DNA from: Fodinibius sp034521915
GTDB lineage: Bacteria > Bacteroidota > Rhodothermia > Balneolales > Balneolaceae
Assembly (NCBI RefSeq): GCF_034521915.1
Contig: NZ_JAXHLU010000017.1
Location: 1-64,000, forward strand
DNA: 64,000 bases
Direction of reading: 5' to 3'
Every line of letters begins with the position of its first letter. The stretch's first letter is position 1. Positions 1 through 8,691 of the stretch are shown here, in pieces. The notes beneath the pieces were generated by a model. That model had not been told where the DNA came from. It made no database searches and was given only the letters and a program-made list of their open reading frames with translations. The position numbers and the translations under genes are program-made.

Positions 1-1
1 C

Positions 2-481
2 GCGCCGGACACCGTGGCGGCCGCCGTCGCCGCCCATCATCTCGAGATCAACCGCAACGACCTGCTGGTGGGCGGCGTGCGCCCGCACCTGTATTGCCTG
101 CCGGTGGCCAAACGCGAGCAGCACCGGCAGGCGCTGCGCCGGGCCGCCACGTCGGGCAGCGCGAAGTTCTTTCTCGGCAGCAGACACCGCCCCGGACGCG
201 CGCTCGACAAGGAAGCCCGCCTGCGGCTGCGCCCGGCATCTTCAGCGCCCCGGTGGCGCTGGAGAGCTACGCCGCCACCTTCGAGGCGGAAGGCGCGCTG
301 CAACAGCTCGAGGCCTTCGCCTCCATCAACGGGCCGCGCTTCTGACGATCTGCCCGTGAACGAGGACACAGTGACCCTGCAGCGCCGGGAGCAGACCGTG
401 CCCGATATCTGCGGCATGGGCGAGACGGCGGTGGTGCCGTTTCGCGCGGGCGAGACTCTGGCCTGGCGGCTGGCAGACTGA
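2..481 (+). pseudogene. pyrC: Dihydroorotase, C-terminal part, frameshifted
   Basis: Dihydroorotase closes carbamoyl aspartate to dihydroorotate in pyrimidine synthesis. The N-terminal part lies outside the window. The visible part follows the E. coli PyrC type: NRNDLLVGGVRPHLYCLP near 52-108, then FFLGS, then GIFSAPVALESYA near 235-275, INGPRF, and a C-terminus LPVNEDTV...VPFRAGETLAWRLAD ending at 481. These pieces sit in two frames, with shifts near 180-235 (across the conserved metal-site segment, read here as garbled SRHRPG) and again near 343. Conserved residues on both sides argue for indels rather than decay. Composition and family fit a gammaproteobacterium and not the organism of the second part of the window. 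Confidence 0.8.
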
Positions 482-515
482 TCGTGCCGGCGGTACGCCG
501 CTCGCCCCAGGCGTT

Positions 516-788
516 CTACTCCAGGCCCTTCACCATCGCTATGCTCGCCTGCGACCCCGCGAAGCGATGCTGCGCCAGGGCCTGGTATTCCTCGGAGTCG
601 TACCACGCGCGCAAGCTGTTTTCATCGGGAAACTCGAGCAGCACGGTGCGGGTCCAGGGCCACTCGCCCTCGAGCACTGTCGGCGCCTCGTCCACGGCGA
701 GCAGCGTGCCCTGGTATTTCGAGAAGATGTCCATGAACCCCTCTTCGTAGCGCTGGTGCCGGTCTCGATCATGGATCTCTGAAGTCAC
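516..788 (-). CDS. DUF1330 family protein
   Basis: A 90-residue protein starting at GTG (788). The segment from YEEGFMDIFSKYQGTLLAVDEAP through VLLEFPDENSLRAWYDSEEYQ to the end is the DUF1330 pattern, a small dimeric alpha/beta-barrel family of unknown function. The family usually begins with a hydrophobic beta strand a few residues longer than the MTSEIHDRD seen here, so the true start may have been lost to an indel. It is convergent with the pyrC fragment and lies in the GC-rich part. No function can be assigned. Confidence 0.65.
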   Translation of the reverse strand: MTSEIHDRDRHQRYEEGFMDIFSKYQGTLLAVDEAPTVLEGEWPWTRTVLLEFPDENSLRAWYDSEEYQALAQHRFAGSQASIAMVKGLE

Positions 789-1005
789 AGCGCTGCGCGC
801 GTCCAGTCACTACGTCTGTGCCGGTGTCCGGTAATAGCAGGATGCACCGTGACTGCGTGGCGACGGTACAAATAGTGCTGCCGGTCATGCTCAGAATCCA
901 TGGTGGCCAGGTCAAAAGCAAATCCATGAGCATCAAAGGTGCAGTTGCCGGTTGCAGACCAGAACGCGGAGAATAGTCGTGTAAAGTATATGTGTAACTG
1001 TAGCG

Positions 1006-1293
1006 ATGATGACGAGTATGGCCAGAGTGGAACTGGTGATGCGTGACCAGGATCGTGAGCGGTACGTGCATCAGGCACGCCGTGAAGGCCTGTCCTTGAG
1101 CGCGTGGCTTCGCGCCGCAGCGGAGGACCGGTTGAAACGCCAGGCACAAGCCGGGAAATTCGAATCGGTGGAAGACCTGCAGGCATTCTTCGTCGCCTGC
1201 GATACCCGAGCTGGGGACGGTGAGGAACCGGATTGGGCGGAGCATCGTTCGGTGATCGAAGCCGCACGGCGACGGGGTGCATCAGAGACTTGA
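1006..1293 (+). CDS. VapB-like ribbon-helix-helix antitoxin
   Basis: A 95-residue protein. VELVMRDQDRERYVHQARREGLSLSAWLRAAAEDRL (residues ~8-43) resembles a ribbon-helix-helix DNA-binding domain, and the acidic C-terminus resembles toxin-neutralising tails of antitoxins paired with PIN-domain VapC toxins. In such pairs the toxin usually overlaps the antitoxin stop. Here the stop at 1293 is followed within about 30 bases by the end of ppc on the other strand, so no toxin is present downstream. The start could be M1, M2 or M5 (MARVEL). The family assignment is by pattern only. Confidence 0.45.
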   Translation: MMTSMARVELVMRDQDRERYVHQARREGLSLSAWLRAAAEDRLKRQAQAGKFESVEDLQAFFVACDTRAGDGEEPDWAEHRSVIEAARRRGASET

Positions 1294-1325
1294 TTCTGGA
1301 AGCGGTGGCAGTCGACCCGTCTCGC

Positions 1326-3987
1326 CTACCCCGTATTCCGCAATCCGCTGGCAATCCCCGCCATGGTCACCTGCAGCGCCTGCTCCACCGCCTCCCGGTG
1401 ACTGGGTCTCGCGTGGCCAGCGGGCCGGGCGCGTCCCGCCTGCAGCAGGTGCAGCGGATCCAGCAGCAAGGCGTCACGCACGTACAGCGATTCCGCCAGC
1501 TCCGGGTCGTTGGCCAGCAGGTTGCGCGGAACCGGTGGTGCGTAGCAGGTCGTCGGTGAGGCCGGCCAGGCGATTGCACAGGCCGTCGACAATGTGCTGC
1601 TGCTCGTCGTCCGTGAGTCGTTCGGCGTAGTAGCGCGCCAGGGTCGCGTCGGCCTTGGCCAGCACCATCTCCAGCATGTCGGTCTGCATGCGGTAGAACG
1701 GCCACTCCAGCATGTCGCCGAGCACCGGCCCTTCGCCGCGTTCCAGGGCCTCGTGCAGGGCGGTGTCGGTGCCGCAGCCACGCCGGCAGCATCAGCCGCA
1801 CCTGGGTCCAGGCGAACACCCACGGAATGGCGCGCAGGCTGTCGATTCCGGCGCTGGGCTTGCGCCGCGCCGGGCGGCTGCCGAGTGCCAGGATGCCCAG
1901 CTCCTGTTCCGGGGTGAGGGAGCGGAACAGCTCGACGAAGCGTTCGTCCTCGCGGACTACTGCGCGGTAGGAGGCGAGCGCGGTGCTGGGACATGCCGGC
2001 AATGCTGTCGCGCCAGGCCTGGGTGGGCGCCGGCGGCGGTTTCAGGGTGGCTTCCAGCGTGGCGCTCAGGTAACGGCGCAGGGTCTGCACGGCCAGGCTC
2101 GGCAGGCCCAGCTTCCAGCGGATCATTTCGCCCTGTTCCGTCACCCGCAGCGATCCGGCCACGGAGCCCGGCGGCTGGGAGAGAATGGCCGCCTGCGCCG
2201 GGCCGCCGCCGCGGCACCCACGGCTCCGCCGCGGCCGTGGAGCAGCGCCAGCCGCACGCCGTACCGCTCGGCCACGGCCACCAGCCGGTCCTGGGCCCGG
2301 TACTGGGCCCAGGCGGCGGCGAACTGACCGGCGTCCTTGGCGGAATCCGAAGAGCCGATCATCACCTGCCAGGTAGCCGCCGGCGTAGCCGTGGATACCA
2401 GGGCAGGGACAGCAGGGCGTCGACGCTGGCGGCGGCGCCCTCGAGGTCGGCCAGGGTTTCGAACAGTAGGCACCACGGGCAGATCGCGCTCCAGGCCGCA
2501 TTCGCGCAGCAGCAGGATCACCGCCAGCACGTCGCTGGGCGCGGCGGCCATGGATATGACGTACTGGGCGATTCCGGCGCCGTCACCGTGGGCGATGGTC
2601 CGGCAGGTGGCGAGGACTTCCTCGCTTTCGGCGCTCAGCGGCCAGCGGGCCGGGGAACAGGGGCGGCGTTCCAGTTCGGTGAGCAGGAACCTGCTCGCCG
2701 CTCCGGCTCCGGCCAGTCGGCGTAGCTGGCGTCGTCGCGCAGAATGTTCAGATAGCGGGTCAGGCTCGTCGAGCACGGCGGCGTGGCGTTCGGCGTCCTG
2801 GCGGATGTCCAGGCGCCACCAGGTGCGCGCCGAAGGCGGCCACGCGGGCGCGGGGTATCCAGCAGCGGGCCGTTGGCGACGGTCGCCATGCCGGCATCCA
2901 CCAGCGAGCGGTGGCACGGTGCCAGGGGCTCGAACAGCTCGCCGCTGGTCAGATAGACGGCATCCGCCTCGCCGGGCGGGTCGGGATGCAGGGCGGCGGC
3001 CCACTCCGGGCGCGCAGCAAGCCGGTCGCGCACCTGCTCGAGCAGGGCGCGGGTCGGGTTCGCCCGGTCTCGCCCACCCGCTCGGCCAGCTCGGCGCTGC
3101 AGCGGCGCATGGACGGGGACGACCGCAGGGCTTCCACGTCGCGCAGGAACAGATCCGCCGCCATCCAGCGCCCGAGCATCAGCACTTCCCGGGTCACCGC
3201 GGCGGTGACGTTGGGGTTGCCGTCGCGGTCGCCGCCCATCCAGGTGGCGAAACGTACCGGCGCGGCATCCAGGGCCAGGGGGTCCAGGCCCCGTTCCGCG
3301 AGGGCATATGCATCGACCTCGCGCGTCAGCGCCGGCAGCGCGTCCCGCAGAGATACTACTCCACCACCGGCGAATCCCCAGCGCGCTTCGTCCTGGGGGC
3401 TCGGCCGGGTCTGGCGGCATTTCGGTTCGGTGCGCCAGGCCTCGGCGATCAATCGCGCAAGGTCGCGTTCCGTGTATCGCCGCCGGCGCCTTCCTGGTCG
3501 CGGGTGGCCAGGCGCGCGCTGCGGCGATGGCGTGGCATGTCCTGGATCAGCGCGCGCCGCAGCACTTCGGTGGGGTGGGCGGTGAGCACCAGCTCGATGT
3601 CGAGGTCCGCCAGGGTCTCCGCCAGGCGCGCGTGGTCGGGCAGCGACAGCAGCACCGTGCGGTCGCGGTGCGGCCGGGTCAGATGGTGCTGCTCGGCGAT
3701 GTTGGCGAGATTGAGGAACTGGTTGAAGGCCCGCGCCACGTCGGCCATGTCGTCGGCGGGGACGTCGGCGAGGTACGGCGCTCAACCGTTCCCAGTCGGC
3801 GGCGTCGCCGTTGCGCGCGTCTTTGGCCAGCGCGCGGATGGTCTCGATGCGTTCCAGGAATGCCTCGCCGCGGGCGTCGGCGATGACCCGGCCGAGGATG
3901 TGGCCGAGCTCGCGGACGTCGTCACGCAGCCGCGGCGCTTCCAGGTGCCGGAGCTTGCTGGCCGGGTTGTCCGGGCTCCGCGCTCAT
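1326..3987 (-). pseudogene. ppc: Phosphoenolpyruvate carboxylase, multiply frameshifted as read
   Basis: PEP carboxylase makes oxaloacetate from PEP and bicarbonate. The span would encode about 885 residues, the usual bacterial length. The start is ATG at 3987 (MSAEPGQPG) and the end is the family-typical MAGIASGLRNTG at 1326. The catalytic motif VLTAHPTEV is at ~3566-3592 and GGDRDGNPNVTAAVT follows at ~3200-3245. No single frame runs for more than a few hundred bases: the gene is spread over all three minus frames with many switches. Motif preservation suggests sequencing indels. It is followed on the plus strand side by the antitoxin-like gene and preceded by the SYLF gene in the same direction. 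Confidence 0.85.
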
Positions 3988-4049
3988 GGCTGGAAGCATA
4001 CGGCGGGCGGCGGCAGGGCGCTGACGCGGGCGGCGGGCTGCCCTGCTCG

Positions 4050-4660
4050 GGGGCGTGTAGGTGAAGCGCTGGCCGCCCGCGCTCGCTTCCAGCATCAGCC
4101 CGCCGGTGGTGATGATGAACGCGGCCATACTCCTTCGTAGCAGCCGCCGGCGAAGCCTGGCCGCCATTGCGGCCGCCGCCGGCGCCGGCCCCGGCGCCCT
4201 GGGCTGCGCGCGCCGGCCTGGGCGCTGGCCGTGATCACGGTGGCGTTCATCTGGCCGCTGAACTCGAAGCCGCCGGCCGCTGAATTCCTCGAACGCGCGC
4301 CGGTCCTGGAAAAAGATGATCTGTGAATGGGCCTGAGCGCCTGCCTGAAAGCCGACGGTGAGTTGCGTCAAGGTGGCTCACTCCACGGCCTGCCGTCGAC
4401 ATAGACCGCGGCCGGTGCCGCGTCTCCGCCGACGACGAACCCGGCCTTGGCGACGCGGGGGAAGATGGCGTAGCCGTACGAATCGTCGAAGAACCTGCGC
4501 GCTGGCCCCGGCATCGCGGAAGCGGTCGGCTGCTTCGGAAAACGCGTCTGCCTGGGCGGTTCGGGCGATCAGCAGCAGAATGGCGGCGGTGGCCGTTCGA
4601 ATGGTGGCGGATGCTCCGTGGGTTGCTCGGCCTACTGGCGGATTGCTCGGGCGGCATCAT
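4050..4660 (-). pseudogene. SYLF (Ysc84) domain secreted protein, frameshifted
   Basis: SYLF proteins are lipid-binding, and in bacteria often periplasmic and of unknown role. Recognisable parts: a signal-like segment TAAILLLIARTAQA near 4555-4600, FFDDSYGYAIFPRVAKAGFVVGG near 4440-4500, LTVGFQAGAQAHSQIIFFQ near 4305-4365, and MAAFIITTGGLMLEASAGG near 4070-4130. These are in different frames, with shifts near 4,490, 4,390 and 4,270 and in the low-complexity Gly/Ala stretch at 4,140-4,240. The start is uncertain because the ATG at 4660 is out of frame with the signal segment. It lies between the carboxylase and ppc on the same strand. Confidence 0.6.
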
Positions 4661-4730
4661 GCTGCTGTCCATTGTTCGGCGATAACCGCCTGTCGGACAG
4701 GAACAGGCGGATGCGGCGGCGCCCCGCGCC

Positions 4731-7700
4731 CTACGGCCGGAACTGCAGGGCCCGCGGGCCCAGCTGTCCCGGTCGGCGTGCCACGATCCGGTAGGCGGTG
4801 GCCACCCACTTCGCGAACCAGCCGACGTGTATCCCGCGGGTCGATCCATCTCTTCCATCTGAAACTTCGATAGCGGGCCGGTGGGGCCGCGCGCACTCTC
4901 GATCCGGGCCATGGGCCTCGGCGCGCAGCGACTCCGGGTCTTCGGCTTCGGCAAGCTGGCGTTTGTAGGCTGCCTGGACGCACGCCTTCCGGCGGTATGG
5001 CCGCCCGCGTCGGCCGCGGGCCAGACCACCCGCACCGACGGCGCCGCCCGCGGCGGTGTGCGTAGTTGTTGCCGGCTGACGCCGAAGCTGCGCCGCATGA
5101 TCACGGTGAAAATGGGCACTGCGGTATCTTGGGCGAAGGCGATCATCCACTGGCCGCCGGCGCGGATGGTGCCGGCCTGTTCGTGCTCGACGCCTACGGC
5201 GAAGCCGGGGTTGTCCACCAGGTTCAACAGCGGGATGTGGAACAGGTCGCACAGGTCGAGGTGCCGGGTGAGCTTCCTGCCAGCCATCCGCGGTGAGCGC
5301 ACCGCCGTTGGGGTGACGGGAATCCGAGGCGATCACGCCCAGGGTGTGGCCGTTCATGCGCACGAAGCCGGTGATCTGGTCCGTCCCCCACAGGGGTCCG
5401 ATCTCGAAGAACGAATCGGTATCGGCCATCAGCCTGATCGCGCGGCGCATGTCGAAGGTGGTGGTGCGTTTACGCCGGAATGCAGGGTGAACAGTTCTTC
5501 CTCGCGGCGGCCGAACGGATCACGGGCCCGGCGTTCCGGCGAGTCGCCGGGGTCCGACGGCAGCACCGGCGGCGCTTCCTCGGTAGACGGAGCCCGGCAG
5601 GTAGGACAGAAAGCGCCGGGCACTGGGCGAGGGCATCGGCTTCGGTATCCGCCGGATTGTCCACCGAGCCGCTGGCGGCAACTGGACGCGCCAGTCACCC
5701 AGGTCTTCTTCGCTGATGTCGTAGCCCATGGCGTGGCGGACCACCGGCGGGCGGGCCGCGAACAGCTTGCGCGATGTCGCGGACCATCACCGAGAAGTGG
5801 CCGAGCACGGCCTACGGCGGCGCCGATGCCTACCACGCTGCCGAGCAGCAGGTTTACCACCGGTACGTGGTGGCGAGTTGTTGCTGCGTATTGGGTGCTG
5901 CCCAGGTGCCCGGGCAGGAACGGTCTCCGCCCGTACCCGCCACCCGCGGGCGTCCGGCGGCGACGTGGCCGCTCGACTCCTGAGCGCGGCTGGCCCCTTC
6001 CCGCTGGCCGAGGCACCCCACTGGCGGCCACGCTGCCGCCGCCCGACGGAGCCGTCCAGCAGCCGCAGGGACGGTACTTCCATCTGCACGGAGAGTTCTT
6101 CCAGATAGCGGCTCTTCTGGCCCGATGGCACCGTCGGCATGGCCGCCCCGCGGGAGGTGAAGTGCCGTCGGCGCAGTACGACGGCCATGCGGCCGTCGAT
6201 GGTGCGCCAGCCGCCCACGTGATTGGCGGGGGTGAAGGCCGCCACCCGGCCGTCTGCGTCATGGGAGGCGAAGCCCGCGGATGCTGCCCGCTTCGCGGAA
6301 CGACCCGGCGTCGAGCACGGCGTCGATGCGCTCCCGGCAGGTGAGTTTGCCGCGGTCGCGCTGGCGGACCACGCCGGGTTCGGTCGAGCCGGCGGCCAGG
6401 CGTTCGTGGGCCAGCCGCTGGAGGGTGTGGACTTCATCGAGCACATCGGCCCAGGTGTCCTGCGCCGGGCGTTCGGCGGAGGATCGGGCCTGGCCGTCGG
6501 CGGCGGGCGTGATCAGGGCGATGACCTGACCCGCGGAGACATGGGCGCCCGGTTCCAGGGGCAGCATCGCGGCGATCTCGCCCCCGGAGTGCTCGGCGTT
6601 GATGACCGTTTCCATTTCATGGCACTGATGATTACCGGGTCGCCGGCGTTGACCTGGTCGCCCGGGCTACGCAGAGCTCTATGACATGACCATCCATCGG
6701 AGCGCATATGGGCTGCTGGTTTTCTCGGGAGCAGGCTGGAGGTCGCCGAACTGCAGGACAGGACTCCGCCCGCCCCGCGGTGTCCGCGAGAGCCAGGAGT
6801 TCCAATGCCCGGCCGTTCGCTGTCGGCGCGTTCTGCAGGGGCATCGCCGGCTTCGTCGAGCAGGTCGACGCGGGCGTCACCGTCGCGCACGGCTGGATGG
6901 TCGAGGATGGCGCGCAGCTCGGCCAGGTTGCGGGCAGCCCGGCGATGTGGAACTCGTCCAGAGCCCGCAGCGTCCGGTCGAGGGCGCCGTGGTAGGCGGT
7001 CTGCATGGCGTCGGCAGCCGCCGGGCCCAGGGCGCTGGACGTGCCGATGACTTTGGCCAGCAGCGGGTCGAACTGAGGCGGGGGCGTATAGCCCGGATAG
7101 CCGCAGGCGTCGACGCGATGGCCGGACGGCTCGTAACCGCTCGACAACCCGCGCCCCGGCCACCACCCTGGCTGCACGGCGAAACGCCGCGGCGCGGCTA
7201 TGGCGTCCTGATCGGCCAGGCCGAGATCGGCGAGGCCTGGCACCGCAGCGATGCGCAGTCGCGCTTCCACCAGATCCACGCCCATGACCTGCTCGTGATC
7301 GTGTGCTCCACCTGATGCGCGGATTGCACTCGATGAAGAAGTGCTCGCCGCTTTCCGGCTCGACAAGAAATTCAACGGTGCCGGCGTTGACCAGAGCGGG
7401 CCTCGCGGACCAGGGCCACGGCATCGTCCAGAAGGCGCCGGCGCAGCGTCTCGGCAGGTTCGGCGCCGGGCGATTTCCAGGACTTCCGGCGACGCTGTTG
7501 CACGGAGCAGTCGCGTTCGAACAGGTGCACCACATTACCCGACGCATCCGCCAGCACCTGCACTTCGATGTGCGGGACGGGTCAGCAGCCGTTCGAGGAA
7601 CAACGCTCCATCCGCCAAGGCGGCGGCTGCTTCACTGCGGCAGCGGGCGAAGGCATCGGTCATCTCGTCACCGCCGGACACCCGGCGCATGCCGCGCCCG

Positions 7701-8110
7701 CCGCCCCCGGCCGCTGCTTTCAGCATCACCGGATAGCCGATCTCGTCGGCCAGGGCCATGGCCTTCCGGCGAGTCGAGGGGTTCCCTGCTGCCCGGATCA
7801 CCGGAATGGCCAGCGTATTGCGCCAGACCGCGGGCGCGCGCATTGTCGCCGAACAGGGCGAGCACTGCCGGCGGCGGGCCGACCAAGGTGAGGCCGGCGG
7901 CTGCACAGCGCTCGGCGAAAGCCGCGTTCTCGGCGAGAAAGCCGTAACCCGGGCGGCACGCAATCGCAGCCGCTGGCCTGGGCCGCCGCGACAATGGCGG
8001 CGGCGTCCAGATAGGCGCGCACCGGGTCGCCGTCTGCGGCGATTTCCCGGGCATTGTCGGCTATGCGCGTGTGCAGAGCAGCGCGTCGGCAGCGGCAAAG
8101 ATTTGCCGCT
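4731..8110 (-). pseudogene. Fused biotin-dependent acyl-CoA carboxylase (BC-BCCP-CT), truncated and frameshifted
   Basis: One chain with biotin carboxylase, biotin carrier and carboxyltransferase, like single-chain (long-chain) acyl-CoA carboxylases of ~1,100 residues. BC pieces: PGYGFLAENAAFAERC, KAAAGGGGRGMR, LFERDCSVQQR. The biotin site SAMK|MET is at ~6600-6640. CT pieces: EERIDAVLDAGSF-type region near 6,300 and NLVDNPGFAVGVEHEQAG near 5,170-5,225. The end is LGPRALQFRP at 4731. All three frames are used in turn. The biotin lysine is itself at a shift: ATGAAATGG where ATGAAAATGG is expected, a one-base homopolymer loss. The BC N-terminus, including the expected ANRGEIA motif, is absent because the sequence changes character at ~8,100. 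The acyl-CoA substrate cannot be told. Confidence 0.75.
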
Positions 8111-8115
8111 CTCAT
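8098..8115. other. Abrupt composition junction, probable chimeric join
   Basis: To the left the minus strand reads as biotin carboxylase (IFAAADA...TRIADNAREI). To the right the DNA becomes AT-rich, with no continuation of the gene in any frame. About 45-60 N-terminal residues are therefore missing. No terminal inverted repeat, tRNA or integrase is visible at the join. Confidence 0.7.
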
Positions 8116-8153
8116 GATGATTTTTGTGGATGATAAAGCTGCCCAGGAGCTGA

Positions 8154-8258
8154 ATGATCCAGATGCTGTTGTGCCTGCAGAATGACTGGTTGCCTTACTC
8201 GATGGTGTTAGTGGATAAGAAAATGCGTTATTTATCGGAGTTACGTAACGAGATTTAA
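8154..8258 (+). other. Possible C-terminal gene remnant, unrecognised
   Basis: A short open frame of 34 codons starts MIQMLLCLQNDWLPY and ends YLSELRNEI. Its composition looks coding, and it lies just after the junction, so it could be the end of a gene cut by the join. I do not recognise a family and it may be chance. Confidence 0.2.
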
Positions 8259-8365
8259 AGTATCATTTTATCTGGTTTCGTTCCTCTTGTGCGGAATCAA
8301 TATTAAGCAGTGGCAGGGCAGCGGGGAGAAGAACTAAATCTACTATCTGTAATTTCTTGTCTCTA

Positions 8366-8384
8366 TCCGTAGCTCTGCTGCGGA
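8366..8384 (+). repeat. 19-bp palindromic repeat, copy 1
   Basis: TCCGTAGCTCTGCTGCGGA. The reverse complement of the copy at 34652-34670 differs from it by one base. It folds as an imperfect hairpin and looks like a dispersed intergenic repeat. Confidence 0.5.
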
Positions 8385-8420
8385 TTGTTTATCCTTTATC
8401 TATTCAATTTAGCTAAAATA

Positions 8421-8453
8421 AACACCCGGCACTTTAAAAGTGCCGGGTGTTTT
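8421..8453. terminator. Strong bidirectional hairpin terminator
   Basis: Arms ACACCCGGCACTTT and AAAGTGCCGGGTGT form a near-perfect stem flanked by A and T runs on the two sides. The arm core CCCGGCACTT recurs in the hairpin at 28215-28251. Confidence 0.7.
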
Positions 8454-8539
8454 GATTCTATTATTCTTTAAAATCTAAGCTTTTCCATCCAATGTCTGGG
8501 TTTGCCCTCGTATCCAGATTGATAAAGGAATATTAAATC

Positions 8540-8592
8540 CTACCGATGCCTCGGTAGTCTAATCAAGATTAAAGCTCACTTTGAGTGAGCTT
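8540..8592. repeat. Two further small hairpins
   Basis: CTACCGA-tgcc-TCGGTAG (8540-8557) and AAGCTCACT-ttg-AGTGAGCTT (8572-8592). Neither has a long T run, so termination is not clear. The 8,115-8,691 stretch otherwise holds no convincing gene. Confidence 0.4.
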
Positions 8593-8651
8593 AGTAAATC
8601 ATAGCCTGATGATTCATTTGGCAATCAGTTTAAATATCATTCTAAAAATAA

Positions 8652-8680
8652 ATGTCCTCCACTTTAAAAGTGAGGGACAT
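8652..8680 (-). terminator. Terminator of the maltodextrin operon
   Basis: ATGTCCTCCACTT pairs with AAGTGAGGGACAT with minor mismatches. In minus-strand RNA the hairpin is followed by a U-rich stretch. It sits 12 bases after the stop of the last GH13 gene. Confidence 0.7.
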
Positions 8681-8691
8681 TTCTTATAAGT

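Noticed and set aside
1712..4140. Long open frames on the plus strand across ppc (up to 575 codons)
   Set aside because: They are shadows of a GC-rich gene on the other strand, dominated by Arg/Ala/Gly/Ser with no family pattern, while the minus strand carries PEP carboxylase motifs.
4881..6344. A 487-codon plus-strand frame over the carboxylase
   Set aside because: Low-complexity GC shadow; the minus strand has recognisable carboxyltransferase sequence in switching frames.
8098..8115. Genomic island or prophage boundary
   Set aside because: No integrase, attachment repeat or tRNA at the border, and the gene cut there is itself foreign-type; an assembly join explains it more simply.
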